The notes below the pieces were generated by a model. That model was not told the DNA's origin, searched no databases, and was given only the letters and a program-made list of their open reading frames with translations. Made by a program: the position numbers and the translations under genes. From Hyphomonas chukchiensis (GTDB lineage Bacteria; Pseudomonadota; Alphaproteobacteria; Caulobacterales; Hyphomonadaceae): DNA of 54,319 nt. Where the stretch lies: the NCBI RefSeq assembly GCF_000682695.1, contig NZ_AWFG01000020.1:1-54319 (forward strand), written 5' to 3'. Within the stretch, counting starts at the first letter, position 1, and every line of letters starts with the position of its first letter. Below, in pieces: positions 16,632-25,427 of the stretch.

Positions 16632-17344
16632 TGTCTTCCTCCTTCTGCGAGCCGGTCTCAAGGCCAGCCTAGCCAATTAATTATGTGTGGAAGGCAGCAG
16701 CAAAGTGACGCCTACCCCCACCCTTTTTTGTACGACGATCTTGTCGTACGTCAAGGAGTCGATGGCGCCACATCCGAGTCCATGCCGACGGGACTCTCGG
16801 ATCCGCGGGCCAGGTCCGACATAATTGGAAACACCTATCTCGTCGCAAACGCGCTGACGGATTTGCATTTGAGCCAGGTCGACTGGATCCACATCCCTTC
16901 GAGCGAAACACGCATTCTCTCCATGCCCGCCAGCGGCAGTTTCGGAACGTGCGTACCAGAGCGTGCTCTAGCCGCGCCGGTTATCATGTCGCCAGCGCCA
17001 TAAAGCAGAATCACCTGACACGCCTGGGTAAAGGCAGTCCAAAAATTGTGTGGCCGGAGATGTTCATTGTGTCCCTGAGCCGGTGACAACCCACTTTTTC
17101 TCCCGATCTCGCCTTGCATGATTTACCGTGCAACAGTCTCCATGCCAAAACTTCCAGATTCCCCTCGTATCAGCGAGGCGCAAGAACCAGTGCTGGCTCC
17201 TTCATTGCAGCCTGAACTGTTCAGTGATAGCGGCATTGAATGCGCATTCGGTCGGCTCTTCAGGCCGTGTGACTCCGGCCTCGGACGTCATTTTCGGAGG
17301 CAGATCGTGGGAGGTAATACACCCACATCCAAGCGCTCAGATAT
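16632..17344. other. Intergenic region upstream of the PQQ dehydrogenase
   Basis: About 710 bases. Small ORFs on both strands do not resemble known proteins. The notable element is the double GT-N3-AC dyad at 16728-16751, roughly 100 bases upstream of the dehydrogenase start, listed separately. The rest shows nothing recognisable and might include a decayed gene. Confidence 0.5.
16728..16751. promoter_or_regulatory. Inverted repeat with two FadR/GntR-type half-motifs
   Basis: GTACGAC (16730-16736) and GTCGTAC (16743-16749) are perfect complements separated by GATCTT. The first part reads TTGTACGACGA, an exact match to the TNGT-N3-ACNA core of FadR-subfamily GntR operators; the second reads TTGTCGTACGT, one base off. 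It sits upstream of the PQQ dehydrogenase. An FCD-type GntR regulator is encoded at 24723-25427. Confidence 0.45.
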
Positions 17345-18385
17345 TCAGCTTAATGACAGAACCGACTTCAGTATCCGATCAAGTTTCCCATCAAGCTGAC
17401 GATAAGCGACCGCCCCCTGATCAAGCGACATCCGATGTGTAACAACGCTTTCCGGCGTCAAGCGCTTTGCTTGTACCAAGGGTATCAGCTCGGGCCAGTA
17501 AAGCGGCACTGACGTCGTACCCACTCTAAATGTCAAACCCTTGCTAAAGGCATATCGATTCGGGAAGGCCACATGCTTAAGCCGGCTTCCCCCAATGGCC
17601 GCAACAGACCCCATTCTGCGTGCGAGCCTGATGGCGAGCTTGATCGTTTGTTCTGTTCCAACGATCTCGATTACAGAATCTACCATTAGCCCTTTCGTCG
17701 CCTCTTCGATAAGCGCCACGGCGTCGTCGGGCGCAAACGCCTGTGCTCCGATCTGCTCGGCAAAGAGTCGCCGATCCGGATTTGGTTCTACCACGAAGAC
17801 GCGACTCGCTCCGAGCACAAAACTGCAAAGCACTGCGAGTTGCCCGATGGGTCCCGCCCCAATGATTGCGACCGTACCGCCAGGACTTACGTCAGCGCTT
17901 TTGCAGCCGAACCAGGCGGTTGGCAGGGCATCCGTCAACATGAGCGCCTGAACCAAACTCACACCCTCCGGAATCAGTGCCGTATTGAAATCGCCTGCGG
18001 GCACACGCACACCCTGAGCTTGGCATCCCCCCAGTCCCGTCCCGACACCAAAAACGTTCTGCTTGCCATCAAGACAGTTTCTGGTGTCTCCCCTCACACA
18101 GCGCAAACATGCCCCACACCCCGGAGCCGCAGAGATCATGACGCGATCACCGACCTTGCGATTGAATACGCCGCGGCCAATTTCAACAATTTCTCCGACT
18201 GCTTCGTGACCGACGCAATACCCTGTGCCCGGAACAAATCCTTCTCCGTGAAAAATATGAAGATCACTGCCGCAGATCGCGCAAAGTTCGACTTTTACAA
18301 TGACGTCCTGATCGTCAATCAAGCTCGGATCCGACACGTCTTCCAATTCTATCGTATATGCACCACGATAAACCAAAGCTTTCAA
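17345..18385 (-). CDS. Zinc-dependent medium-chain alcohol dehydrogenase (threonine/sorbitol dehydrogenase-like)
   Basis: 346 aa. Catalytic zinc ligands C38 (AICGSD) and H60-E61 (GHEAVGE); structural zinc C91, C94, C97, C105 in the standard C-x2-C-x2-C-x7-C spacing; Rossmann motif GAGPIGQLAVL near residue 175. Oxidises a secondary alcohol or hydroxyl group with NAD(P)+. The only in-frame start at this position is a TTG, supported by GGGAG about 8 bases upstream. It lies on the same strand as acetoacetyl-CoA synthetase but 283 bases after it. Substrate not assigned. Confidence 0.9.
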   Translation of the reverse strand: MKALVYRGAYTIELEDVSDPSLIDDQDVIVKVELCAICGSDLHIFHGEGFVPGTGYCVGHEAVGEIVEIGRGVFNRKVGDRVMISAAPGCGACLRCVRGDTRNCLDGKQNVFGVGTGLGGCQAQGVRVPAGDFNTALIPEGVSLVQALMLTDALPTAWFGCKSADVSPGGTVAIIGAGPIGQLAVLCSFVLGASRVFVVEPNPDRRLFAEQIGAQAFAPDDAVALIEEATKGLMVDSVIEIVGTEQTIKLAIRLARRMGSVAAIGGSRLKHVAFPNRYAFSKGLTFRVGTTSVPLYWPELIPLVQAKRLTPESVVTHRMSLDQGAVAYRQLDGKLDRILKSVLSLS

Positions 18386-18668
18386 AGCTGTTCTCCCTCA
18401 AGGCAGTCTCGCCTATAGTCTGCGGTCACCAAGGACCTTTATTGTCCTACATTTTTGTTGTCTTTTATTAGCACTGTTAACGGTCGTAACGCAATCGTCG
18501 GAACGGTTGGGCGTCTTGTGCGGACCAGGTCGTATCGAAGGTTTGCCAGTAGCTACGCAGACGTCCGCAAGTGACATTACTTCCGAACGGATTCGCAAAG
18601 GGCTCTCACCGACACAGATGATGGCGATCGCTCGCTGCAAGCGCACCGCGTGATCTGTCTGCAACTGG
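18386..18668. promoter_or_regulatory. Spacer before the zinc dehydrogenase with a TGTCCTACA site
   Basis: 283 bases. Contains TTGTCCTACAT at 18442-18452 (core TGT-CCT-ACA), about 57 bases upstream of the dehydrogenase start. The same 9-mer recurs at 39005-39013 and 48873-48881, each time in an upstream region. The 89-codon ORF spanning most of the spacer is not convincing. Confidence 0.4.
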
Positions 18669-20699
18669 TCATCGGCCTGCACGCTGTCTCACGAATTCAA
18701 TAAACCAGTCCAGTGCGGCAGGCTTGGCCATTGCATCACGACTTGCGGCTTTGTCGACATCCATTCCCATGACCAACTTGCGGATCGGAATTTCCATTTT
18801 CTTTCCAGTCAGCGTGTAGGGAATTTCGGGGACAGCATGAATTTCATCTGGCACGTGCCGGGGACTGGCATCGACTCGTAACCGTGAGACGATTTCTTTC
18901 CTCAACGCGTCGGTCAAAGTCGTATTGGCATCCAATGAGACGAAGAGAGGCATATAAAAGCCTCCACCATCAGTCTCCACACAAATGATGAGACTATCTT
19001 TCACGCCCGAAACCCGCTCCAGCACCCGGTAGATCTCAGCAGTGCCTATGCGCACGCCAAACCGATTGAGCGTGGAATCCGACCGTCCATATACATAGAC
19101 ACCTCCCCGGCAATTTATTTTGGCAAGGTCGCCATGTCGCCAAATGCCTGGAAACGTACCGAAGTAACTTTCATAATATCGAGAGCGACTATCGTCCCCC
19201 CAGAAGCCGAGTGGCGCTGTAGGAAATGGCCGCGTGACGACCAACTCACCTACTTCGTCCAGAATTGAACGACCACCTTCGTTCCAGACCTCCATCGCGA
19301 TCCCTAGACCACGACACTGGATTTCGCCGGCGTAAACTGGTTGTATGGGGAGACCGACAGCCAATCCGCTGCACAGGTCAGTGCCCCCCGATTGTGAATT
19401 CACCCAGAAATCTTCGGCTACATTTTCGTAGAACCACTGAAAGGTTTCCGGAGTGGCAGGCGCACCGCCAAGAAGCACCATGTCCATTGCCGACAGATCA
19501 AAAGATTTACCCGGCCTGACACCTGCCTTTTTCATATTGTCGACAAGTGTCGGACTTGCGCCAAAGCAGGTCGTCCTAGTATCGGAGGCCAGCCGCCACA
19601 GCATGTCAACTCCACCGTGAACCGGACTACCATCATAAAGGACTGCCGAGGCACCTGTGATCAGTGCAGAGATCACCGAGTTCCACATCATCCAGCCTGT
19701 CGTAGTGTAGAAGAACATGCGCTTTGAGGGACCAAGATTGCAATGAAGCGCCATGACCTTAAGGTGCTCGGCAATCATGCCTGCGTGGCCGTGGACAATC
19801 GCTTTTGGCAATCCTGTCGTCCCTGAAGAATACAATACCCAAAGCGGATGATCTGCTGGAACACGTTCATATTGGAAAGTCTCCCGCATGACCGGGGGGC
19901 CCTCAATCATCGCATCGAAGGAAATGATTTCGGCATCGGTCGACAGAGCGCATCCGAAACCCATATAGTCGAACCACACAACATGTTTGAGGTGATCAAG
20001 GGCATTCACGATCGCCGAGACGTCGTCTCGGCGATCAAACACCTTCCCGTTGAAGCTATATCCATCGGACACGAACGCGAGCTTTGGTTCAATTTGACTG
20101 AACCGGTCCACAACCGTCTTGTGGCCGAATTCCGGAGCGGCCGATGACCATACCGCGCCAATTGCAACTGTGGCGAGCATTGCGATGACCGCTTCGGGCG
20201 TATTGGGCATATATGACACGATCCGATCACCCGGGATGATGCCCATTGCGCGCATTTTTGTCGCGAGTTTCCGGACCCGTCCACCGAGATCCTGCCAGCT
20301 CATTTGCGCGATCGGTCTGATTTCACTTGAGTGGCAAAGAGCCGTTTCGCCGGGTTCAGCCTTTGCTTCGTGCCTCAAGACATGCTCGGCATAGTTAGTG
20401 TGTGTCCCGACGAACCACTTTGCATCGAATATGCCTTCACCGATCACGACACTCTCGGGACGTTCGTCAGAGATTATGTCAAAATATTCCCAAATTGCGC
20501 TCCAGAATCCTTCAAGGTCGTCAACCGACCAAGTCCAAAGTGCGTTGTAGTCGGGGAAGGAATAGCCGCGTTCCAGTGCGAGCCACCGCATGAACCTTGT
20601 CAGCTCGGCTGCTTCAACTCTTTCAGCCGAGGGGGACCAGAGCCGGTCTCCCTCCCTCACACCTGACGTTACATTCCCATTGCCTACACGGTCAGTCAT
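18669..20699 (-). CDS. Acetoacetyl-CoA synthetase (acetoacetate-CoA ligase)
   Basis: 676 aa, close to the family's usual 650-660. N-terminal ACAS-type region (RYSFPDYNALWTWSV-like), P-loop YSSGTTGLPKAIVH (ATP site), and the adenylate-forming core W-GDL / YGRSDSTLNRFGVRIG followed by the C-terminal KKMEIPIRKL catalytic lysine region. The gene order and sequence fit acetoacetate-CoA ligase rather than acetyl-CoA synthetase. It activates acetoacetate with ATP and CoA, so it would recover the acetoacetate released by an HMG-CoA-lyase step (candidate at 39614-40579). AGGA precedes the ATG. Cytosolic. Confidence 0.92.
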   Translation of the reverse strand: MTDRVGNGNVTSGVREGDRLWSPSAERVEAAELTRFMRWLALERGYSFPDYNALWTWSVDDLEGFWSAIWEYFDIISDERPESVVIGEGIFDAKWFVGTHTNYAEHVLRHEAKAEPGETALCHSSEIRPIAQMSWQDLGGRVRKLATKMRAMGIIPGDRIVSYMPNTPEAVIAMLATVAIGAVWSSAAPEFGHKTVVDRFSQIEPKLAFVSDGYSFNGKVFDRRDDVSAIVNALDHLKHVVWFDYMGFGCALSTDAEIISFDAMIEGPPVMRETFQYERVPADHPLWVLYSSGTTGLPKAIVHGHAGMIAEHLKVMALHCNLGPSKRMFFYTTTGWMMWNSVISALITGASAVLYDGSPVHGGVDMLWRLASDTRTTCFGASPTLVDNMKKAGVRPGKSFDLSAMDMVLLGGAPATPETFQWFYENVAEDFWVNSQSGGTDLCSGLAVGLPIQPVYAGEIQCRGLGIAMEVWNEGGRSILDEVGELVVTRPFPTAPLGFWGDDSRSRYYESYFGTFPGIWRHGDLAKINCRGGVYVYGRSDSTLNRFGVRIGTAEIYRVLERVSGVKDSLIICVETDGGGFYMPLFVSLDANTTLTDALRKEIVSRLRVDASPRHVPDEIHAVPEIPYTLTGKKMEIPIRKLVMGMDVDKAASRDAMAKPAALDWFIEFVRQRAGR

Positions 20700-20975
20700 C
20701 TGAATATCCTGCTAATAGTTATTACTTTTGTGCCCCGACAAAACTGGAACTCTCTGCCTGATTTGTTCATTCATGACGTTCGGCCTGTCGATCTCCTCAG
20801 CTACATTCAGATCATCGGCTCCAGAAGTACTTGGCCAACGGATTCCGCAGTGATCCCCTATCGAAGTTACAATTCCCCTGTCTGCATCTTGACACATCGA
20901 CGGCTAAAACGCTAGCGTTTAGAACGCTATTCCACATTTGGGAATACCTAACCAAAAAACTTAGAGGAAGCCAGT
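20700..20975. promoter_or_regulatory. Divergent promoter region with a 14-bp palindrome
   Basis: 276 bases between acetoacetyl-CoA synthetase (minus) and the ACAD operon (plus). AAACGCTAGCGTTT (20907-20920) is a perfect palindrome, followed at once by a partial copy AACGCTA. A TTGACA box lies at 20889-20894, so the palindrome would sit over the core promoter, the usual place for a TetR-type operator. TTTTGT-N6-ACAAAA (20726-20743) lies next to the synthetase start. No TetR gene is in the window. Confidence 0.5.
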
Positions 20976-22145
20976 ATGAATGCGTTCGGCGCCTGGGAAA
21001 TGCCAGAGGAATACCGGTTGCTTCGGGACAATGTTCGGCGATTCATGGCGGAAGATGTCCGAACGGCTGAAGACCAGGTCGAGCACGATGCATACAAGCT
21101 CCCCCCTCACCTTTTGAACCCTCTCCAGGACAAGGCCAGGGCGATGGGATTGTGGGCACTTGGCACGCCTGAACAATATGGAGGAGCCGGATTGAATGCG
21201 CTCGGCTACGCCGTCGTTGCAGAAGAGGCCGCCCGGTGCAGAATGGGTTCATATGTCTGGGCAGCGGGTGCGTTCGGAATGGATCCCCCTGAGATTATCT
21301 GGGCCGGTACGGCCGAACAGATAAATGAATATGGAATTCCAAGCGTCAAAGGTGACAGGAAAGGGTATTTTGCAATCAGCGAGCCTTCGGGAGGATCGGA
21401 TCCAGCGCGCGCGATTCAAGCGCGAGCCATCCGTGATGGTGACGACTATATTCTGAATGGCACCAAAACCTGGATAACTGCGGCAGGAATAAGCGATTGG
21501 GGCATCGTGTTCGCCAGGACCGGTAAGCCGGGAGATCGGGGCGGCATTTCAGCCTTTATTGTCGACAGCGACAATCCGGGCGTCAGCTTCCGGGAAATCG
21601 ACGTGATACGGTCGTATTCCCCATGGGAAGTTTTCTTCACGGACTGCAGAATTCCAAGTTCCAAGCGCATTGGCGAAGAAGGCGAGGGTTTCAAGATACT
21701 ATCGCGCTTTCTTGGTATAAATCGAATTCCCTATACGGCCAATTGTATCGGGACCGCACAGTATGCTCTGGAACTTGCAATCGACTGGGCAAAATCGCGA
21801 ACCGTATTCGGCTCCACACTGGCAGAAAAACAAGCCATCCAATGGATGATTGCGGACAGTGAAATGGAACTTCAGGCTGCCAGAATGCTTGTTTATCAGG
21901 CCGCCTGGGCACTCGATATGGGAAAACCCTTTCAGGTCGAAAGCTCCATTGCCAAAGTGACGGGAACGGAAACCGCCGGACGGGTTGTGGATCGCTGTAT
22001 ACAGATCTTTGGCGGCATGGGCGTTACGCACGAATTGCCTCTTGAGCGTTGGCATCGTGAACTTCGGATAAAAAGAATTGGCGAAGGACCTTCCGAAGTT
22101 CATCGAATGGTCGTAGCGCGTCACCTGCTTGGAACAAAGGCATAG
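20976..22145 (+). CDS. Acyl-CoA dehydrogenase
   Basis: 389 aa, usual length. AISEPSGGSDP (FAD contact), NGTKTWITAA, QIFGGMGVTHELPLERWHRE and the catalytic-base motif GEGPSEVH with Glu in the normal MCAD-type position. FAD flavoprotein introducing the alpha-beta double bond into an acyl-CoA, electrons going to ETF. AGAGGAA before the ATG. First gene of a tight plus-strand operon ACAD, enoyl-CoA hydratase, thiolase-fold protein, DUF35; gaps are 3, 10 and 5 bases. Confidence 0.95.
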   Translation: MNAFGAWEMPEEYRLLRDNVRRFMAEDVRTAEDQVEHDAYKLPPHLLNPLQDKARAMGLWALGTPEQYGGAGLNALGYAVVAEEAARCRMGSYVWAAGAFGMDPPEIIWAGTAEQINEYGIPSVKGDRKGYFAISEPSGGSDPARAIQARAIRDGDDYILNGTKTWITAAGISDWGIVFARTGKPGDRGGISAFIVDSDNPGVSFREIDVIRSYSPWEVFFTDCRIPSSKRIGEEGEGFKILSRFLGINRIPYTANCIGTAQYALELAIDWAKSRTVFGSTLAEKQAIQWMIADSEMELQAARMLVYQAAWALDMGKPFQVESSIAKVTGTETAGRVVDRCIQIFGGMGVTHELPLERWHRELRIKRIGEGPSEVHRMVVARHLLGTKA

Positions 22146-22148
22146 ACC

Positions 22149-22928
22149 ATGGCCATCGACTTCGAACTCAATGATGAGGGTATCGCCGTCATTACCATCA
22201 ATCGTCCAGAGCGCATGAACGCCATGGATGAAGAACACTATCAGGGCCTGTCAAATGCATGGACCCGCGTGCGTGATGACGACGATATCCGGGTGGCAAT
22301 CATTACCGGAGCAGGCGACAAATCGTTTACCTCCGGCGCCGATATTAAGACGTACTTGACCAAGGCACGTCCGTGGAGTGACGTGTGGCGAACCCAGGTC
22401 GACCAGTTGCTGAATCGCGGACTGGAAGTGTGGAAACCCGTCATTTCCGCAATTAACGGCTATTGTCTCGGCGGAGGCGTGACCTTGATGCTTGCAACGG
22501 ACATCCGGGTTGCGTGCGAAAGCGCGACATTCAGTGTTTCCGAAGTCAAGCGCGGGGTCATCGCAGCGAACGGGGGCACACAGCGGATTATCAGTCAGCT
22601 TCCCTACCCCATTGCGATGGAAATGCTGCTGACCGGCGACGGAATTTCGGCCCAGACAGCTGAACGCTGGGGCTTGATCAACAAGGTCGTTCCGACATCT
22701 GCTGACGTCTTGCCGGCGGCTAGGGAGTACGCGCGGCGTATTGCGGTGAACGCGCCGCTCGCTGTGCAGGCCTCGAAGGAACTAGCGCTGCGCTCGCGCG
22801 ACGTTCCGCTGGCAGTCGGCTTACGATTTGAACAATTGATCGGAAAGTTGCTCTCGCAGACGGATGACTCCCGGGAAGGAGCGGCAGCCTTTTCGGAGAA
22901 ACGTCCTCCACATTTCAAATCGCGATAG
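22149..22928 (+). CDS. Enoyl-CoA hydratase/isomerase family protein
   Basis: 259 aa crotonase fold. Oxyanion-hole segments SGADIKTYL and NGYCLGGGV are present, and one catalytic Glu is conserved in SEVKRGVIAANGGTQRI (equivalent of Glu164 of rat hydratase). The second, in the GGGxE motif (Glu144 equivalent), is Thr (GGGVTLML). Single-Glu crotonases may be isomerases, dehalogenases or hydratases with altered chemistry, so the reaction is open. Three bases after the ACAD stop, ten before the next gene. In context it would hydrate the enoyl-CoA to the 3-hydroxyacyl-CoA that an aldolase can cleave. Confidence 0.92.
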   Translation: MAIDFELNDEGIAVITINRPERMNAMDEEHYQGLSNAWTRVRDDDDIRVAIITGAGDKSFTSGADIKTYLTKARPWSDVWRTQVDQLLNRGLEVWKPVISAINGYCLGGGVTLMLATDIRVACESATFSVSEVKRGVIAANGGTQRIISQLPYPIAMEMLLTGDGISAQTAERWGLINKVVPTSADVLPAAREYARRIAVNAPLAVQASKELALRSRDVPLAVGLRFEQLIGKLLSQTDDSREGAAAFSEKRPPHFKSR

Positions 22929-22938
22929 GATATTCGTC

Positions 22939-24063
22939 ATGAGGGGCAGAACCGTCATTGCAGGCATAGGACATACAGCATTCGGCGCGCTGTCAGGACG
23001 GTCGGCAACATCTCTGATTGTCGAAGCCACGCGAAATGCGCTCGCCGACGCGAATGTCGACAAGACCATGGTGGACGCATTGTTGGTGAAGCCCTCTACG
23101 TCCGCCCCGCAACTCATGACGGGCCAAATCGTAGCAGAGGCCTTGGGCCTGCAGCCCAAACTCGGCATGTCTTGGGATCAGGGCGGTGCGGCAGTGATTG
23201 GAATGATTTCCTATGCCTCCCTGGCTATTGAAGCGCGACTTTGTGATATCGTCGTTATCTGTTTTGCCGACAATCCCAGAACGGGCAGTTCGGAAGTCTA
23301 CAGAAGCTCTACGGGCACGGATGGACTGTTCGGATATGTCGGCGTGCCCGCAGCCTATGCCATGATCGCGCGACGGCATATGGAGCAATATGGCACCACG
23401 CCTCGGCAATTAGGCGCCGTTCCCATTGCTGCGCGTCGTCATGGCGCCGCAAATCCTTCTGCCCAATTGCGCAAACCACTATCCATGGCTGATTATCTTA
23501 ATGAGCCCTATATTGTAGATCCGTTCCGGCGCAGCGATTGCGCACTTGTCAGCGATGGCGGCGCTGCAATTGTTTTGATGAGCGCTGAACGTGCAATGCA
23601 GCTTGCGGTAAGGGCGCCTGTACCGATCCTGGGATTTGGGCTTGGACAATCCTCGTGGGACGTGCGCCTTCGCCAGGATCTGACAACTACCTGTGCCACC
23701 GTATCGGCGACCACGGCCTTCTCGGCGGCAGGACTTGCTCCTGAAGACATAGACGTCGCGCAGCTCTATGATTGTTTTTCGATCGTTCCGATAATGACCC
23801 TGGAAGACTACGGGTTTTGCAAGAAAGGACAGGGAGGGGCCTTCGTCGAAGAGGGGCGCATCGAGATCGATGGGGATCTCCCCATGAATACTGCGGGAGG
23901 ATTGCTGTCTGAAACCGGCATGCCTGGAATGCAATTGGTATTGGAAGGTGTGCGGCAGGTTCGCGGAAATGCCAATCTTCAAGCCAGGAAGGCGAACACC
24001 TGCATTGTCAGCAGCCAAGGGGGTATCATGCAAACGCATGGCACTCTCATAATCGGAGGATAA
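22939..24063 (+). CDS. Thiolase-fold protein of the SCP2/Ltp2 aldolase group
   Basis: 374 aa from the ATG at 22939 (AGGA upstream); a 25-codon extension into the hydratase gene is rejected. The nucleophilic Cys expected about residue 80-82 is missing (SWDQGGAAV), and the C-terminal GHP is GMP (LLSETGMPGM), so Claisen thiolysis is unlikely. The LYDCFSI..LEDYGFCKKGQGGAF block, with its Tyr, matches the Ltp2-type retro-aldolases. A DUF35 gene follows by 5 bases, the partner required by Ltp2 for cleavage of a 3-hydroxyacyl-CoA to a ketone plus propionyl- or acetyl-CoA. Aldolase function is inferred; a thiolase annotation would be the automatic one. Confidence 0.88.
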   Translation: MRGRTVIAGIGHTAFGALSGRSATSLIVEATRNALADANVDKTMVDALLVKPSTSAPQLMTGQIVAEALGLQPKLGMSWDQGGAAVIGMISYASLAIEARLCDIVVICFADNPRTGSSEVYRSSTGTDGLFGYVGVPAAYAMIARRHMEQYGTTPRQLGAVPIAARRHGAANPSAQLRKPLSMADYLNEPYIVDPFRRSDCALVSDGGAAIVLMSAERAMQLAVRAPVPILGFGLGQSSWDVRLRQDLTTTCATVSATTAFSAAGLAPEDIDVAQLYDCFSIVPIMTLEDYGFCKKGQGGAFVEEGRIEIDGDLPMNTAGGLLSETGMPGMQLVLEGVRQVRGNANLQARKANTCIVSSQGGIMQTHGTLIIGG

Positions 24064-24068
24064 ACAGC

Positions 24069-24479
24069 ATGACCGATTTTCCGATACCAGCCATTCCGGA
24101 ACATGCGCTACCCTTCTGGGAAGCCGCCGAAAAGAGTCAGCTTAGATACATGGCCTGCAACAGCTGCGCGCACTCGTTTCTCCCAGCTCGCACGGAATGC
24201 CCCAATTGCCTGGCGGCTGATCTCGAATGGAGAATGGCAAGCGGCAAGGCTCAGCTGATTAGCTGGGTCATATACCACCGGGCATTTCACCCCGCGTTTG
24301 CAGATCGCCTTCCTTACACTGTGGCCCTCGTCCAGCTGGAAGAAGGACCACGGATGATCTCGAACATCGTAGAACCTGATCCAGACACTGCACTGACAAT
24401 CAATCTGCCCCTGTTTGTACGGTTTCAAGACATGGGAAATCTCAGAATTCCTGTTTTTTCACGTCAACCGAAACTTTAA
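24069..24479 (+). CDS. DUF35 (Zn-ribbon plus OB-fold) partner protein
   Basis: 136 aa. Zinc ribbon C30-x2-C33 and C44-x2-C47 followed by an OB-fold (about 55-130; ISWVIYHRAFHPAF, PYTVALVQLEEGPRMISNIV). DUF35 proteins bind acyl-CoA and form obligate complexes with thiolase-fold aldolases such as Ltp2. Last gene of the operon, 44 bases before a clear terminator. A second copy with the same layout is at 35575-35991. Confidence 0.93.
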   Translation: MTDFPIPAIPEHALPFWEAAEKSQLRYMACNSCAHSFLPARTECPNCLAADLEWRMASGKAQLISWVIYHRAFHPAFADRLPYTVALVQLEEGPRMISNIVEPDPDTALTINLPLFVRFQDMGNLRIPVFSRQPKL

Positions 24480-24522
24480 AGCGGTCGCTCCAGTCTCAGA
24501 CATCGACCTTTTCCTCCCTTAC

Positions 24523-24553
24523 AGGTCGCGCTGCTTTTGGCGCGACCTTTTTT
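24523..24553 (+). terminator. Rho-independent terminator
   Basis: Perfect 8-bp stem AGGTCGCG (24523-24530) / CGCGACCT (24541-24548), 10-base loop, then a run of T (24548-24553). It terminates the ACAD-hydratase-thiolase-DUF35 operon, and separates it from the convergent GntR gene. Confidence 0.9.
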
Positions 24554-24722
24554 ATTCTCACCGCTTCTCGTTTCGCCGGACGCTCCTGAAGCAGAACGCC
24601 GGTTACGGACCGTCTTCCGGAAAACTGTGCCGTCCGCTGCAGGTAGATTCTCGTCTGGCGAGAAGGACAGGGACTATTTTGGAAGCGCCCAAACCCAAGT
24701 CGCTTGGAAAGGCCGAAACGAA

Positions 24723-25427
24723 TCATGTTTTGGTTATTCCTGTGGAGCCTGAGAAGGCTTCATCCGGGAGCTCTCTCAACGATCTCGCGATGGCGATTAC
24801 ATGATTTCGTGCCGTCTGTTCCGCCCGCTTGGCATCGCCGGAAAGCACGGCGGTCGCGATCAGTTCAAATTCTTTCAATCGCTCGGGATATACGCGCGGA
24901 GAGTGAACCAGGTAGGCTGGCCTCAGGAAATGGAAATTCAAGCTTGGGAGCACGCGTTCCAATTCCTCATTCTCGCTGCTGGAAATCAGGAACCGGTAGA
25001 ACGCGTTTTGCACCCTGACCACATCATAGTAATTTTTCTGGGGCTCTAATATGGCCAGGAGGTATGCCTCCAATTGTTTCTTGTCACGCGCGGAATGCGT
25101 TTTCTTGGCAGCTGTTCTTGCTGCCAGCCCTAAAAGAACTTCAATGACGTTCAGAATATTCTGAACGTCATTCTTGGAAAAAGCCCTGATATAAGCGCCC
25201 CTGTGTAGCGTCAGGGATACCACACCTTCAGCGCTCAGGCGCCGTAACGCTTCCCTGATTGTGCCCCGGCTGACATGAAGCTCCTCAACCAAATCTGCTT
25301 CAATTAACTTCTGTCCCGCAACATATCGGCCTGAGTACAAACGCCGAACGACTTCTTCTGCCACCTGATCAGCTGAACTCAGCTGTGGGCTAATGGGCAC
25401 CTTTTTTCGTGAATTGGTTTCATTCAT
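24723..25427 (-). CDS. GntR-family transcriptional regulator, FCD (FadR) subfamily
   Basis: 234 aa. Winged HTH about 20-80 (ADLVEELHVSRGTIREALRRLSAEGVV), then an all-helical FCD ligand-binding domain (about 85-220) with ESER-like ENEELERVL and a C-terminal HxxIAR stretch (NHVIAIARSL). The family senses carboxylate or acyl ligands and binds TNGT-N3-ACNA operators. A perfect 30-bp palindrome lies inside the reading frame at codons 86-95, between the two domains. Its own upstream region carries GACCTTG-C-CAAGGTC. It faces the DUF35 operon and precedes, across a 358-base gap, the minus SDR/MFS/ligase operon. Confidence 0.94.
   Translation of the reverse strand: MNETNSRKKVPISPQLSSADQVAEEVVRRLYSGRYVAGQKLIEADLVEELHVSRGTIREALRRLSAEGVVSLTLHRGAYIRAFSKNDVQNILNVIEVLLGLAARTAAKKTHSARDKKQLEAYLLAILEPQKNYYDVVRVQNAFYRFLISSSENEELERVLPSLNFHFLRPAYLVHSPRVYPERLKEFELIATAVLSGDAKRAEQTARNHVIAIARSLRELPDEAFSGSTGITKT
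25143..25172. repeat. Perfect 30-bp palindrome inside the GntR coding sequence
   Basis: Left arm AATGACGTTCAGAAT (25143-25157), right arm its exact complement (25158-25172), no spacer and no mismatch. It encodes residues 86-95 (NDVQNILNVI) of the FCD/GntR regulator. As RNA it would form a strong hairpin; as DNA it is a symmetric protein site. Functional role unknown. Confidence 0.85.

Noticed and set aside
18413..18682. 89-codon minus-strand ORF before the zinc dehydrogenase
   Set aside because: Overlaps the end of acetoacetyl-CoA synthetase and resembles no protein; the region is better seen as a promoter spacer.
22939..24063. Plain acetyl-CoA acetyltransferase annotation
   Set aside because: The nucleophilic Cys and the GHP His are missing; DUF35 neighbour indicates an aldolase-type function.
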